From positions 14,133,001-14,197,000 of the forward strand of contig OX387197.1 in the NCBI GenBank assembly GCA_947561715.1: a DNA stretch of 64,000 bases, read 5' to 3'. The notes under the pieces are model-generated. The model was not told the DNA's origin, made no database searches, and saw nothing but the letters and a program-made list of their open reading frames with translations. This stretch comes from Ascidia mentula (taxonomy: Eukaryota; Chordata; Ascidiacea; Phlebobranchia; Ascidiidae). Positions 22,417-36,249 of the stretch are shown here, in pieces (positions within the stretch are counted from its first letter, which is position 1; each line of letters starts with the position of its first letter). The position numbers were made by a program, and so were the translations under genes.

Positions 22417-25010
22417 TTAGTGTGTATTTTGCAAAGTCGTTTGAATCGATGCACTATAACAGTCAATCTCCGCTGACCTATAAGGGCAATTGCGATATCC
22501 AAATTCAATCCTACCTCTCTCCGGCTGGGATACACTGTAGAAAGGAGTTGAATCAATTGGAGAGAGGTGTGTAATAGACATGTATTGGACGACCCCGCAA
22601 AAAAAACAAGGTTTTAGGAGTCACGCGTGAAAGGTGGTTACTTTAATGTTGAAATAGGTGCACTTTTATTTTAGAGATTATTGTAAATGTCTAAAATCTG
22701 CACTCCTCCTGGTGATAATTGCAAAACCCGACTTCAACTGAAGAATATTAAAAGTTTCTCTTGCAGTTAAAGATATAAAGAATCCAGTATTTCGGACGAA
22801 TTTTTTTGCATCAAATCCAAACAGTCAAACATTGCTAAACTCCGACTCCATTCACTCGTGGACTTCGGTTTCTGTACAACTCTGACGCTAACGCGAGGCC
22901 ATCCAAGAATATGTTTGAATTTTTCGACGTTGGGACCAGTTTGATTGTACAAGTTTTGACACCAAAAAGCATAAAATTTGACTTTGCAGAAAAAGCAACC
23001 TTCGGGTCACAGACCGGCGCCATTTATTGCAACACCATTTCAATAATGCATGACAAAGCAAATAACACATGTGTATGAAAAAGTCATTCAAAATCGTAGA
23101 TAACTAAGTAGCTTTCAGGGAACTTTTGTGATGGGTCTTCTATACTTTGACGTGAAAGGTCTAAAAACCTTCCAAAAAGGCCCAAAACAATCTTTACATG
23201 GTCATCCACTGTCATGAAAAAGGCCTGCCAGTTTGGGTTTCCTGAAAAACAACAACAAAGCATTGACATTAGTACAACTGGAATAATCAATGCACACAGC
23301 AGTCGGATCATTCCATGTTGAATCACCAAAAAATGACCTTCTATACCCTTACACTTAAAAAGTACAGTGGCACAGTCACACATGCCAAATTTTGTTTTTA
23401 AAGGTGATATTGCAAGGAAATTAAATATACCCCTTCCAACTGTTTGATAAGTTTCAGTTATGAGATGGACCTAAAAATTGAACATCTGATAACCCCCGCA
23501 CCACGCCCGACAAGGTGTATTTCGGGGTCATAAAAAAGATCAATAGGTCATTGCAATAAGGAAACAAAAAGTTAAAAACTAATTACAGATATAGGATCTG
23601 TGTTCAATTCCTTTTCAACCAACACCAATGTTATCAAAATTAACCCAGTAGTTTTCAAAATACAGGGGTTTAAAAATCCCAATTTCGACCAAAAAGGAAA
23701 GTTTGAGAGAAAGTTTGATAACTCCCAAACTACTTTTCACATTGGACTGAAATTTGGCATGTGTGGCTGTGTACTCACCCAAAACAGATTACAATGTCTC
23801 ATAATATGCGTTATGGCTTTGCTGCTTTAAAAAACACCTAAAACCGTGAAAATGAAAATGTTTTGCCATTTTTGTTAAACTTTGCATAGTTTCTCTACAT
23901 ATAGATGTTTATAAAAATTTCCTACAGGATGTTTTGTATCTAGTGTTCTCATTTATTCTGTATGTTTGCAGTCATCTTCCGCATTTGCAAACATTTTAGT
24001 AGGGCTTTTTATTGATTGTATTGTTACGAGAGTGATAGTTAAACATTTACTTTTAATATAAATCTCATTGCCAGCAATTTTCGGACAAACATACTATCGG
24101 CACTATGTTTATCGAAAACATACAGTTTCAAAGCATTCAATGCATGGAAGGTAATCATGCAGCAAATGTCCTTTCATAAGATGAGAAAGATCTTTCCTAG
24201 AAATTCACCAACAATGCAGCATGATTTTGAAAATTATATGACTTATGCTGATGATCAGTTTTTCTCCAGATTGAAATCTCAAATCCGCAGTGTTAGAGCC
24301 AATCTGTTTTTATAATTGAGTGCACTTTTTTTAGTAGATCTTACACGTCGTATAGATAAATGCAATTACTGCCAAAAACATTCTGTTGTCAAAGATATTA
24401 CCTTACCGTTGTCTCAGTATTTCATTGTCACTGCGGCACACCATAAAACCACTTGAACACAAAATATGGCTGCATTTCATCGAGTTAAAACATTTTCAAT
24501 CTAATTTCCTTTCAAAAGTTTACCATTAAGGCACAGAGTATGACTTTACGAACTATTCAAATCACAGTTGTGGGACTGTACTTGCGTCCAGCAGTACAGC
24601 AGTAGGCTACTGCAGACTCCAGGCTCTTATTGGCATGTGCAATCAAGCGTAACTTTGTGCGTTTTTTTTAACACACGCTTTAAGAAACTATAACGGGTGC
24701 ATCACATTCTGCGTCAATTTGCCTTCTTTTATCAGCAGTTGGGATTACTGACTGATTTCATTTTTGAATCAATTAAATCCCCTGGATATTTCTTTTCATT
24801 TAATTATACTCTGCCACAGTAAGAACTGTCGAGCTTTGCCATTTTTTCCATGTTTCTCTTGCTTACGCGCCACATGTTGGGATACCAAATAGAAAGTGGT
24901 CAAACCAAGCAGCAAACTTGATTACGAGATATAAACAAACACTTTGCCTGTGTGCACGCACAAAAATCATAAATGCTAACTGAGGGAAAGAAGAAACAAA
25001 GACAAGTCTA

Positions 25011-25018
25011 TGACGTCA
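25011..25018 (+). promoter_or_regulatory. CRE, promoter of gene copy 5
   Basis: TGACGTCA is kept 121 bp upstream of the ATG at 25132 although flanking bases differ (24977 and 25056). The upstream ORF at 25038-25094 is intact with one Ala-to-Val change. Confidence 0.5.
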
Positions 25019-25131
25019 CATTGCTCTCATTAATCCCATGGCAGCTGGCAGTCTAGTAAGCAATTTTTGCTACTTTTTTGTTGTTGATCGCTAAAGAAGT
25101 TTGAATTTTACGGAGTATTTTATCACTGGAA

Positions 25132-27852
25132 ATGGCTTTATTTTGCTTCGGTACAGGTTTCTGCCTGTCAGTAAAAAGGTGAGAGATTTGCATACCGATG
25201 TTTTAATTGCTGTGCTTGTAATATTATAGGGGACTTTTATTTGTATGACATATTGAGTTAATACGCAAATTGTTGGCCCCTTTAATTTCAAGCAGTTTCG
25301 TGCTCGAATAAGTATTGTCTTTTGCAGGGCTTGGAAAACCGTGTCGTTGCCTGTACTTGGAAAAGTAAGTCTCATATACTTAATGACTGTGGATTTTAAC
25401 CCCGCAAAGGCCTTCAAATTTCTGTGAATACATAATGTTGTGTTCGTTACAACTTCACAAAAAATCTCAATGTAGCAAGTCATGCTCATTCTTGAGTCGT
25501 TCATATTTGAGGTTGCATGCCACCGACAACCCTGCTTATTGGTCATTGTGAAACATCAGTTTCTGTTTTATTTTTTTAATTCGAATGGTTTGTCTTTAGA
25601 AAACCAGGTTTGGAGGTGCGACTGGTAGTGGTCTTCCCAAATGTCGTGTTATCGGTAAGCGTCGGGTGCAACATATCGCATGAACATTGTAAAATCACTA
25701 TGACGTCGTTGTATAGATTTTAAGTTGGAGAACACGGAAAGTTTTGGAAATCGGGAAGCCAGATGCAAGCGGAAGACTTCAAATGCACGTGGTAAGCTCG
25801 GAACGTAGCAAATATCGGTTAAATCAAATTGACTGAATTGAAGGCCGCATCCCTGTGTTTCTATTAAAATACGTTTCGCCGGAGGGAAATGCCCACTTTG
25901 TAGTCCTCTGGCGGCACAATATAAAGAGGACGTCACAAAGGAAAGTTTTTCATAGTTGTTTGTTGCTGTGTGCTCTGCAATGTACCTGCAATTACTTTTT
26001 CCTCCTGTTGACAAATTAGAGGCCCATTAATGAGTCACCAGCCCTAGGAACTGTTTAAACAGAGGATATTTGGATTTGATTGCCATGCAGGTACTTATAC
26101 CGAGTTTTGTTTTACAGGCCAGGTTGTATCGCAACGATGCGAAAATACACTCCACATCCCGGCGGTTTGGAAGCAACCTTTACCATTGAAGATCTCGATG
26201 GTGGTTTTCTTGCAGACCGGACGTGTATCCCGAAACCCGGCCAAGTTTATTACACCAGAGGTTTTCGGCGAGACAATTTTTGGGATCTTGTCGTTGATCA
26301 TTAGGTCGCTGGGCCGATGTGGTGATGTTGAAAAAGCTGATTGTTGGGCACTAAAACCCGGTGACGGCCCACCAGTCGCTGTTTCTCTTCAAGACAACAA
26401 CATCATTGACTCGGAGCGACATACAAAATTATCACCAAGCAAACTCGGCCGCTCCCCTATTACAACAACCTGTTACCCATCTAGCGTAAAGGCTACCAAG
26501 TCTTCAGGGTACAAACAACTCAGTCCACGTGGTTTGATGGAAATCATCAATAGGGTTGGAAACGACTCGAATAATGGCGTGGACGAAGATTACGTGCCAT
26601 GTGGAGGTCCAACAGAAGCGGATTGGCTGGAGTATTACAAGGCAGAAAAAGCTGCGCAACGTTCTCACTCCATGCAAAATCTTCGTCAAAAAGTAAAGGA
26701 ATTTCCTGATCGGTTGATGCACAGTCACAAAACAGTCGTTCATTTTATCAGGTACCTCGATTGGGGAAACGTAAACAGCATGGCGACGTAACCGGCAAAA
26801 CACTTGAGAATGGAAAGACAAATATCTCCGTCACGTTCGGAAAGCCATAAGCATGGAGGATAATTGTTTGTGTTTTTGCGATGGTAATAAAATTGACCCA
26901 TTAGCTGCCGTGTTGGCAAAGAACAAAATATAACGTCACCGGCGACCTACGGTAAGTTCGAAATTAGAGATAAGGAATAAAAGTGGAATGTACACTTGCT
27001 CAAAAATTTCGCTAACGGACGCATATCGCTATTTCTATGAAAATCAGTTTCGGTGGTGGGAAATGCCCAACCGTGTAGACCTCTGTCACAATGGAATGAG
27101 TACGTCACAGAGCAAACCAGCAATGCATGGGGGTCAATTTGACGGTTGAATGAGCGCATATGCGTGTGCTGTGTCATAGCGAACTTTAGGGTGTTTGGGG
27201 TAGTTTTAGTGGGGTTTTGGGCTATTTCAATCAGGTAGTACTTGGTGGTGGGAAACAAGCGGAAGAGTCGTCAGGTGCATTAGGGCACAGGGCCTTGTAA
27301 ACAGGATTTCTGCAATTTAATACACATGTAGGTCCTAAAGTTTTAACCACTGTTTGATACTTTACAGGACAAGTTGTTTCGTCTCCAAATCGAAAACTCG
27401 GCCGCTCCCCGATTACAACCAGTTACACATATGGCGTGAAGACCAGGGCGTCTAAACACCTCAGTCCACGCAGTTTGATTGAAATCATCGACAGAGTCGG
27501 AAACGAGTCACTCAATGAGGCGGACGAAGATTACGTACCAGGCCAAGGTCCAACCGAAGAGGATTGGTTGGAATATTACAAGGCAGAAAAAGGTCTGCAC
27601 TCCTCAAACAACAGAATCGTGGAGTTGCCGGAAAATAAGTCGATGTTAGAAGGTAATGGAGATGCGCAGAGTCGCACTGAAAGAAGTGTCCGTTTCAAGC
27701 TGCCTTCAGGACAAATTGTAAGCCCTTGCAAGTCTAATTCCCTTCAAGGCTATCATGTCCAGTTTGGCATTAACACGATGGGGAATGTGGTTTGGTCAAA
27801 ACGCAAGAAGAGTTTTCTTCCAAAACCTTCTGCAAGGAAAAGCTTCTATTAG
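25132..27852 (+). pseudogene. Array gene copy 5: diverged, predicted exon 6 donor lost
   Basis: Predicted exons: 25132-25178, 25328-25364, 25600-25654, 25717-25791, 26118-26692, 26752-26839, 26922-26951, 27368-27852. Compared with copy 1 it lacks three residues around 35-38 (9-bp in-frame deletion), has Lys57 to Glu, Gly177 to Glu and Arg265 to Gln, lacks one Pro in exon 6 (3-bp in-frame deletion), and has Leu23 and Arg333. The exon 6 donor GT reads GA (26840-26841), so under this model splicing to exon 7 fails and translation would stop three codons into the intron, leaving only the first module. Both exonic indels keep the frame, so the copy probably stayed coding for much of its history. 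It may instead be a functional short form, or use another donor; calling it a pseudogene is tentative. Confidence 0.45.
25987..26012 (+). other. 26-bp segment unique to copy 5 in intron 4
   Basis: Present only between the sequences tgtacc and aaattagagg, which are adjacent in all other units. It includes a pyrimidine-rich run (ttactttttcctcctg). It may be an insertion here or ancestral sequence deleted from the others; it lies about 105 bp before the exon 5 acceptor. Confidence 0.85.
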
Positions 27853-27975
27853 GAATTCAAAACGGGAAAATAGAAACTGAACGTTTCCGCTTTACCTTTC
27901 TAATAGTGCCAAGGCAGTAGCAGCTATATGTCGATTCAATTGTTCAAAAAAAATTTCGCTCGATTTTGCAATGTG

Positions 27976-27981
27976 AATAAA
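27976..27981 (+). terminator. Poly(A) signal, gene copy 5
   Basis: AATAAA 124 nt after the stop ending at 27852. Confidence 0.55.
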
Positions 27982-30576
27982 TTAGTGTGTATTTTGCAAA
28001 GTCGTTTGAATCGATGCACTATAACAGTCAATCTCCGCTGACCTATAAGGGCAATTGCGATATCCAAATTCAATCCTACCTCTCTCCGGCTGGGATACAC
28101 TGTAGAAAGGAGTTGAATCAATTGGAGAGAGGTGTGTAATAGACATGTATTGGACGACCCCGCAAAAAAAACAAGGTTTTAGGAGTCACGCGTGAAAGGT
28201 GGTTACTTTAATGTTGAAATAGGTGCACTTTTATTTTAGAGATTATTGTAAATGTCTAAAATCTGCACTCCTCCTGGTGATAATTGCAAAACCCGACTTC
28301 AACTGAAGAATATTAAAAGTTTCTCTTGCAGTTAAAGATATAAAGAATCCAGTATTTCGGACGAATTTTTTTGCATCAAATCCAAACAGTCAAACATTGC
28401 TAAACTCCGACTCCATTCACTCGTGGACTTCGGTTTCTGTACAACTCTGACGCTAACGCGAGGCCATCCAAGAATATGTTTGAATTTTTCGACGTTGGGA
28501 CCAGTTTGATTGTCCAAGTTTTGACACCAAAAAGCATAAAATTTGACTTTGCAGAAAAAGCAACCTTCGGGTCACAGACCGGCGCCATTTATTGCAACAC
28601 CATTTCAATAATGCATGACAAAGCAAATAACACATGTGTATGAAAAAGTCATTCAAAATCGTAGATAACTAAGTAGCTTTCAGGGAACTTTTGTGATGGG
28701 TCTTCTATACTTTGACGTGAAAGGTCTAAAAACCTTCCAAAAAGGCCCAAAACAATCTTTACATGGTCATCCACTGTCATGAAAAAGGCCTGCCAGTTTG
28801 GGTTTCCTGAAAAACAACAACAAAGCATTGACATTAGTACAACTGGAATAATCAATGCACACAGCAGTCGGATCATTCCATGTTGAATCACCAAAAAATG
28901 ACCTTCTATACCCTTACACTTAAAAAGTACAGTGGCACAGTCACACATGCCAAATTTTGTTTTTAAAGGTGATATTGCAAGGAAATTAAATATACCCCCT
29001 CCAACTGTTTGATAAGTTTCAGTTATGAGATGGACCTAAAAATTGAACATCTGATAACCCCCGCACCACGCCCGACAAGGTGTATTTCGGGGTCATAAAA
29101 AAGATCAATAGGTCATTGCAATAAGGAAACAAAAAGTTAAAAACTAATTACAGATATAGGATCTGTGTTCAATTCCTTTTCAACCAACACCAATGTTATC
29201 AAAATTAACCCAGTAGTTTTCAAAATACAGGGGTTTAAAAATCCCAATTTCGACCAAAAAGGAAAGTTTGAGAGAAAGTTTGATAACTCCCAAACTACTT
29301 TTCACATTGGACTGAAATTTGGCATGTGTGGCTGTGTACTCACCCAAAACAGATTACAATGTCTCATAATATGCGTTATGGCTTTGCTGCTTTAAAAAAC
29401 ACCTAAAACCGTGAAAATGAAAATGTTTTGCCATTTTTGTTAAACTTTGCATAGTTTCTCTACATATAGATGTTTATAAACATTTCCTACAGGATGTTTT
29501 GTATCTAGTGTTCTCATTTATTCTGTATGTTTGCAGTCATCTTCCGCATTTGCAAACATTTTAGTAGGGCTTTTTATTGATTGTATTGTTACGAGAGTGA
29601 TAGTTAAACATTTACTTTTAATATAAATCTCATTGCCAGCAATTTTCGGACAAACATACTATCGGCACTATGTTTATCGAAAACATACAGTTTCGAAGCA
29701 TTCAATGCATGGAAGGTAATCATGCAGCAAATGTCCTTTCATAAGATGAGAAAGATCTTTCCTAGAAATTCACCAACAATGCAGCATGATTTTGAAAATT
29801 ATATGACTTATGCTGATGATCAGTTTTTCTCCAGATTGAAATCTCAAATCCGCAGTGTTAGAGCCAATCTGTTTTTATAATTGAGTGCACTTTTTTTAGT
29901 AGATCTTACACGTCGTATAGATAAATGCAATTACTGCCAAAAACATTCTGTTGTCAAAGATATTACCTTACCGTTGTCTCAGTATTTCATTGTCACTGCG
30001 GCACACCATAAAACCACTTGAACACAAAATATGGCTGCATTTCATCGAGTTAAAACATTTTCAATCTAATTTCCTTTCAAAAGTTTACCATTAAGGCACA
30101 GAGTATGACTTTACGAACTATTCAAATCACAGTTGTGGGACTGTACTTGCGTCCAGCAGTACAGCAGTAGGCTACTGCAGACTCCAGGCTCTTATTGGCA
30201 TGTGCAATCAAGCGTAACTTTGTGCGTTTTTTTTAACACACGCTTTAAGAAACTATAACGGGTGCATCACATTCTGCGTCAATTTGCCTTCTTTTATCAG
30301 CAGTTGGGATTACTGACTGATTTCATTTTTGAATCAATTAAATCCCCTGGATATTTCTTTTCATTTAATTATACTCTGCCACAGTAAGAACTGTCGAGCT
30401 TTGCCATTTTTTTCCATGTTTCTCTTGCTTACGCGCCACATGTTGGGATACCAAATAGAAAGTGGTCAAACCAAGCAGCAAACTTGATTACGAGATATAA
30501 ACAAACACTTTGCCTGTGTGCACGCACAAAAATCATAAATGCAAACTGAGGGAAAGAAGAAACAAAGACAAGTCTA

Positions 30577-30584
30577 TGACGTCA
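30577..30584 (+). promoter_or_regulatory. CRE, promoter of gene copy 6
   Basis: TGACGTCA 121 bp upstream of the ATG at 30698; upstream ORF at 30604-30660 intact. Confidence 0.5.
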
Positions 30585-30697
30585 CATTGCTCTCATTAAT
30601 CCCATGGCAGCTGGCAGTCTAGCAAGCAATTTTTGCTACTTTTTTGTTGTTGATCGCTAAAGAAGTTTGAATTTTACGGAGTATTTTATCACTGGAA

Positions 30698-33404
30698 ATG
30701 GCTTTATTTTGCTTCGGTACAGGTTTCTGCCTGTCAGTAAAAAGGTGAGAGATTTGCATACCGATGTTTTAATTGCTGTGCTTGTAATATTATAGGGGAC
30801 ATTTATTTGTATGACATATTGAGTTGATACGCAAATTGTTGGCCCCTTTAATTTCAAGCAGTTACGTGCTCGAATAAGTATTGTCTTTTGCAGGGCTTGG
30901 AAAACCGTGTCGTCGCCTGTACTTGGAAAAGTAAGTCTCATATACTTAATGACTGTGGATTTTAACCCCGCAAAGGCCTTCAAATTTCTGTGAATACATA
31001 ATGTTGTGTTCGTTACAACTTCACAAAAAATCTCAATGTAGCAAGTCATGCTCATTCTTGAGTCGTTCATATTTGAGGTTGCATGCCACCGACAACCCTG
31101 CTTATTGGTCATTGTGAAACATCAGTTTCTGTTTTATTTTTTTAATTCGAATGGTTTATCTTTAGAAAACCAGGTTTGGAGGTGCGACTATCGCGACTGG
31201 TAGTGGTCTTCCCAAATGTCGTGTTATCGGTAAGCGTCGGGTGCAACATATCGCATGAACATTGTAAAATCACTATGACGTCGTTGTATAGATTTTAAGT
31301 TGGAGAACACGAAAAGTTTTGGAAATCGGGAAGCCAGATGCAAGCGGAAGACTTCAAATGCACGTGGTAAGCTCGGAACGTAGCAAATATCGGTTAAATC
31401 AAATTGACTGAATTGAAGGCCGCATACCTGTGTTTCTATTAAAATACGTTTCGCCGGCGGGAAATGCCCACTTTGTAGTCCTCTGGCGGCACAATATAAA
31501 GAGGACGTCACAAAGGAAAGTTTTTCATAATTGTTTGTTGCTGTGTGCTCTGCAATGTACCAAATTAGAGGCCCATTAATGAGTCACCAGCCCTAGGAAC
31601 TGTTTAAACAGAGGATTTTTGGATTTGATTGCCATGCAGGTGCTTATACCGAGTTTTGTTTTACAGGCCAGGTTGTATCGCAACGATGCGAAAATACACT
31701 CCACATCCCGGCGGTTTGGAAGCAACCTTTACCATTGAAGATCTCGATGGTGGTTTTCTTGCAGACCGGACGTGTATCCCGAAACCCGGCCAAGTTTATT
31801 ACACCAGAGGTTTTCGGCGAGACAATTTTTGGGATCTTGTCGTTGATCATTAGGTCGCTGGGCCGATGTGGTGATGTTGAAAAAGCTGATTGTTGGGCAC
31901 TAAAACCCGGTGACGGCCCACCAGTCGCTGTTTCTCTTCAAGACAACAACATCATTGACTCGGGGCGACATACAAAATTATCACCAAGCAAACTCGGCCG
32001 CTCCCCTATTACAACAACCTGTTACCCATCTAGCGTAAAGGCTACCAAGTCTTCAGGGTACAAACAACTCAGTCCACGTGGTTTGATGGAAATCATCAAT
32101 AGGGTTGGAAACGACTCGAATAATGGCGTGGACGAAGATTACGTGCCATGTGGAGGTCCAACAGAAGCGGATTGGCTGGAGTATTACAAGGCAGAAAAAG
32201 CTGCGCAACGTTCTCACTCCATGCAAAATCTTCGTCGAAAAGTAAAGGAATTTCCTGATCGGTTGATGCACAGTCACAAAACAGTCGTTCATTTTATCAG
32301 GTACCTCGATTGGGGAAACGTAAACAGCATGGCGACGTAACCGGCAAAACACTTGAGAATGGAAAGACTCCAAATATCTCCGTCACGTTCGGTAAGCCAT
32401 AAGCATGGAGGATAATTGTTTGTGTTTTTGCGATGGTAATAAAATTGACCCATTAGCTGCCGTGTTGGCAAAGAACAAAATATAACGTCACCGGCGACCT
32501 ACGGTAAGTTCGAAATTAGAGATAAGGAATAAAAGTGGAATGTACACTTGCTCAAAAATTTCGCTAACGGACGCATATCGCTATTTCTATGAAAATCAGT
32601 TTCGGTGGTGGGAAATGCCCAACCGTGTAGACCTCTGTCACAATGGAATGAGTACGTCACAGAGCAAACCAGCAATGCATGGGGGTCAATTTGACGGTTG
32701 AATGAGCGCATATGCGTGTGCTGTGTCATAGCGAACTTTAGGGTGTTTGGGGTAGTTTTAGTGGGGTTTTGGGCTATTTCAATCAGGTAGTACTTGGTGG
32801 TGGGAAACAAGCGGAAGAGTCGTCAGGTGCATTAGGGCACAGGGCCTTGTAAACAGGATTTCTGCAATTTAATACACATGTAGGTCCTAAAGTTTTAACC
32901 ACTGTTTGATACTTTACAGGACAAGTTGTTTCGTCTCCAAATCGAAAACTCGGCCGCTCCCCGATTACAACCAGTTACACATATGGCGTGAAGACCAGGG
33001 CGTCTAAACACCTCAGTCCACGCAGTTTGATTGAAATCATCGACAGAGTCGGAAACGAGTCACTCAATGAGGCGGACGAAGATTACGTACCAGGCCAAGG
33101 TCCAACCGAAGAGGATTGGTTGGAATATTACAAGGCAGAAAAAGGTCTGCACTCCTCAAACAACAGAATCGTGGAGTTGCCGGAAAATAAGTCGATGTTA
33201 GAAGGTAATGGAGATGCGCAGAGTCGCACTGAAAGAAGTGTCCGTTTCAAGCTGCCTTCAGGACAAATTGTAAGCCCTTGCAAGTCTAATTCCCTTCAAG
33301 GCTATCATGTCCAGTTTGGCATTAACACGATGGGGAATGTGGTTTGGTCAAAACGCAAGAAGAGTTTTCTTCCAAAACCTTCTGCAAGGAAAAGCTTCTA
33401 TTAG
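30698..33404 (+). CDS. Array gene copy 6 (Ser23, Arg333 type)
   Basis: Predicted exons: 30698-30744, 30894-30930, 31166-31229, 31292-31366, 31667-32241, 32301-32391, 32474-32503, 32920-33404. Ser23 as in copy 1, but Arg at 333 (ATG to AGG) as in copies 5, 9 and 10; Trp449. All predicted splice sites are intact; function unrecognised. Confidence 0.6.
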
Positions 33405-33527
33405 GAATTCAAAACGGGAAAATAGAAACTGAACGTTTCCGCTTTACCTTTCTAATAGTGCCAAGGCAGTAGCAGCTATATGTCGATTCAATTGTTCAAA
33501 AAAAATTTCGCTCGATTTTGCAATGTG

Positions 33528-33533
33528 AATAAA
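33528..33533 (+). terminator. Poly(A) signal, gene copy 6
   Basis: AATAAA 124 nt after the stop ending at 33404. Confidence 0.6.
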
Positions 33534-36128
33534 TTAGTGTGTATTTTGCAAAGTCGTTTGAATCGATGCACTATAACAGTCAATCTCCGCTGACCTATAA
33601 GGGCAATTGCGATATCCAAATTCAATCCTACCTCTCTCCGGCTGGGATACACTGTAGAAAGGAGTTGAATCAATTGGAGAGAGGTGTGTAATAGACATGT
33701 ATTGGACGACCCCGCAAAAAAAACAAGGTTTTAGGAGTCACGCGTGAAAGGTGGTTACTTTAATGTTGAAATAGGTGCACTTTTATTTTAGAGATTATTG
33801 TAAATGTCTAAAATCTGCACTCCTCCTGGTGATAATTGCAAAACCCGACTTCAACTGAAGAATATTAAAAGTTTCTCTTGCAGTTAAAGATATAAAGAAT
33901 CCAGTATTTCGGACGAATTTTTTTGCATCAAATCCAAACAGTCAAACATTGCTAAACTCCGACTCCATTCACTCATGGACTTCGGTTTCTGTACAACTCT
34001 GACGCTAACGCGAGGCCATCCAAGAATATGTTTGAATTTTTCGACGTTGGGACCAGTTTGATTGTCCAAGTTTTGACACCAAAAAGCATAAAATTTGACT
34101 TTGCAGAAAAAGCAACCTTCGGGTCACAGACCGGCGCCATTTATTGCAACACCATTTCAATAATGCATGACAAAGCAAATAACACATGTGTATGAAAAAG
34201 TCATTCAAAATCGTAGATAACTAAGTAGCTTTCAGGGAACTTTTGTGATGGGTCTTCTATACTTTGACGTGAAAGGTCTAAAAACCTTCCAAAAAGGCCC
34301 AAAACAATCTTTACATGGTCATCCACTGTCATGAAAAAGGCCTGCCAGTTTGGGTTTCCTGAAAAACAACAACAAAGCATTGACATTAGTACAACTGGAA
34401 TAATCAATGCACACAGCAGTCGGATCATTCCATGTTGAATCACCAAAAAATGACCTTCTATACCCTTACACTTAAAAAGTACAGTGGCACAGTCACACAT
34501 GCCAAATTTTGTTTTTAAAGGTGATATTGCAAGGAAATTAAATATACCCCTTCCAACTGTTTGATAAGTTTCAGTTATGAGATGGACCTAAAAATTGAAC
34601 ATCTGATAACCCCCGCACCACGCCCGACAAGGTGTATTTCGGGGTCATAAAAAAGATCAATAGGTCATTGCAATAAGGAAACAAAAAGTTAAAAACTAAT
34701 TACAGATATAGGATCTGTGTTCAATTCCTTTTCAACCAACACCAATGTTATCAAAATTAACCCAGTAGTTTTCAAAATACAGGGGTTTAAAAATCCCAAT
34801 TTCGACCAAAAAGGAAAGTTTGAGAGAAAGTTTGATAACTCCCAAACTACTTTTCACATTGGACTGAAATTTGGCATGTGTGGCTGTGTACTCACCCAAA
34901 ACAGATTACAATGTCTCATAATATGCGTTATGGCTTTGCTGCTTTAAAAAACACCTAAAACCGTGAAAATGAAAATGTTTTGCCATTTTTGTTAAACTTT
35001 GCATAGTTTCTCTACATATAGATGTTTATAAAAATTTCCTACAGGATGTTTTGTATCTAGTGTTCTCATTTATTCTGTATGTTTGCAGTCATCTTCCGCA
35101 TTTGCAAACATTTTAGTAGGGCTTTTTATTGATTGTATTGTTACGAGAGTGATAGTTAAACATTTACTTTTAATATAAATCTCATTGCCAGCAATTTTCG
35201 GACAAACATACTATCGGCACTATGTTTATCGAAAACATACAGTTTCGAAGCATTCAATGCATGGAAGGTAATCATGCAGCAAATGTCCTTTCATAAGATG
35301 AGAAAGATCTTTCCTAGAAATTCACCAACAATGCAGCATGATTTTGAAAATTATATGACTTATGCTGATGATCAGTTTTTCTCCAGATTGAAATCTCAAA
35401 TCCGCAGTGTTAGAGCCAATCTGTTTTTATAATTGAGTGCACTTTTTTTAGTAGATCTTACACGTCGTATAGATAAATGCAATTACTGCCAAAAACATTC
35501 TGTTGTCAAAGATATTACCTTACCGTTGTCTCAGTATTTCATTGTCACTGCGGCACACCATAAAACCACTTGAACACAAAATATGGCTGCATTTCATCGA
35601 GTTAAAACATTTTCAATCTAATTTCCTTTCAAAAGTTTACCATTAAGGCACAGAGTATGACTTTACGAACTATTCAAATCACAGTTGTGGGACTGTACTT
35701 GCGTCCAGCAGTACAGCAGTAGGCTACTGCAGACTCCAGGCTCTTATTGGCATGTGCAATCAAGCGTAACTTTGTGCGTTTTTTTTAACACACGCTTTAA
35801 GAAACTATAACGGGTGCATCACATTCTGCGTCAATTTGCCTTCTTTTATCAGCAGTTGGGATTACTGACTGATTTCATTTTTGAATCAATTAAATCCCCT
35901 GGATATTTCTTTTCATTTAATTATACTCTGCCACAGTAAGAACTGTCGAGCTTTGCCATTTTTTTCCATGTTTCTCTTGCTTACGCGCCACATGTTGGGA
36001 TACCAAATAGAAAGTGGTCAAACCAAGCAGCAAACTTGATTACGAGATATAAACAAACACTTTGCCTGTGTGCACGCACAAAAATCATAAATGCAAACTG
36101 AGGGAAAGAAGAAACAAAGACAAGTCTA

Positions 36129-36136
36129 TGACGTCA
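36129..36136 (+). promoter_or_regulatory. CRE, promoter of gene copy 7
   Basis: TGACGTCA 121 bp upstream of the ATG at 36250; upstream ORF at 36156-36212 intact. Confidence 0.5.
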
Positions 36137-36249
36137 CATTGCTCTCATTAATCCCATGGCAGCTGGCAGTCTAGCAAGCAATTTTTGCTACTTTTTTGTT
36201 GTTGATCGCTAAAGAAGTTTGAATTTTACGGAGTATTTTATCACTGGAA

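Larger units (their letters stand above)
22210..27774 (+). repeat. Array unit 5, diverged and 13 bp longer
   Basis: Net +13 bp comes from a 26-bp insertion in intron 4 (near 25987-26012), a 9-bp deletion in exon 3, a 3-bp deletion in exon 6 and one base less in a T run near 24847. About twenty differences private to this unit cluster between about 24130 and 26841, whereas most of the spacer (one private change at 22949) and the 3' end look like other units. The unit therefore looks like a mosaic with a block from a diverged lineage. Confidence 0.97.
27775..33326 (+). repeat. Array unit 6
   Basis: Has two small private changes in the spacer: accccctcc for accccttcc (near 28997) and tataaacattt for tataaaaattt (near 29480). 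Spacer otherwise of the common G-1296 type; the gene end is of the Arg333 type. Confidence 0.97.
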
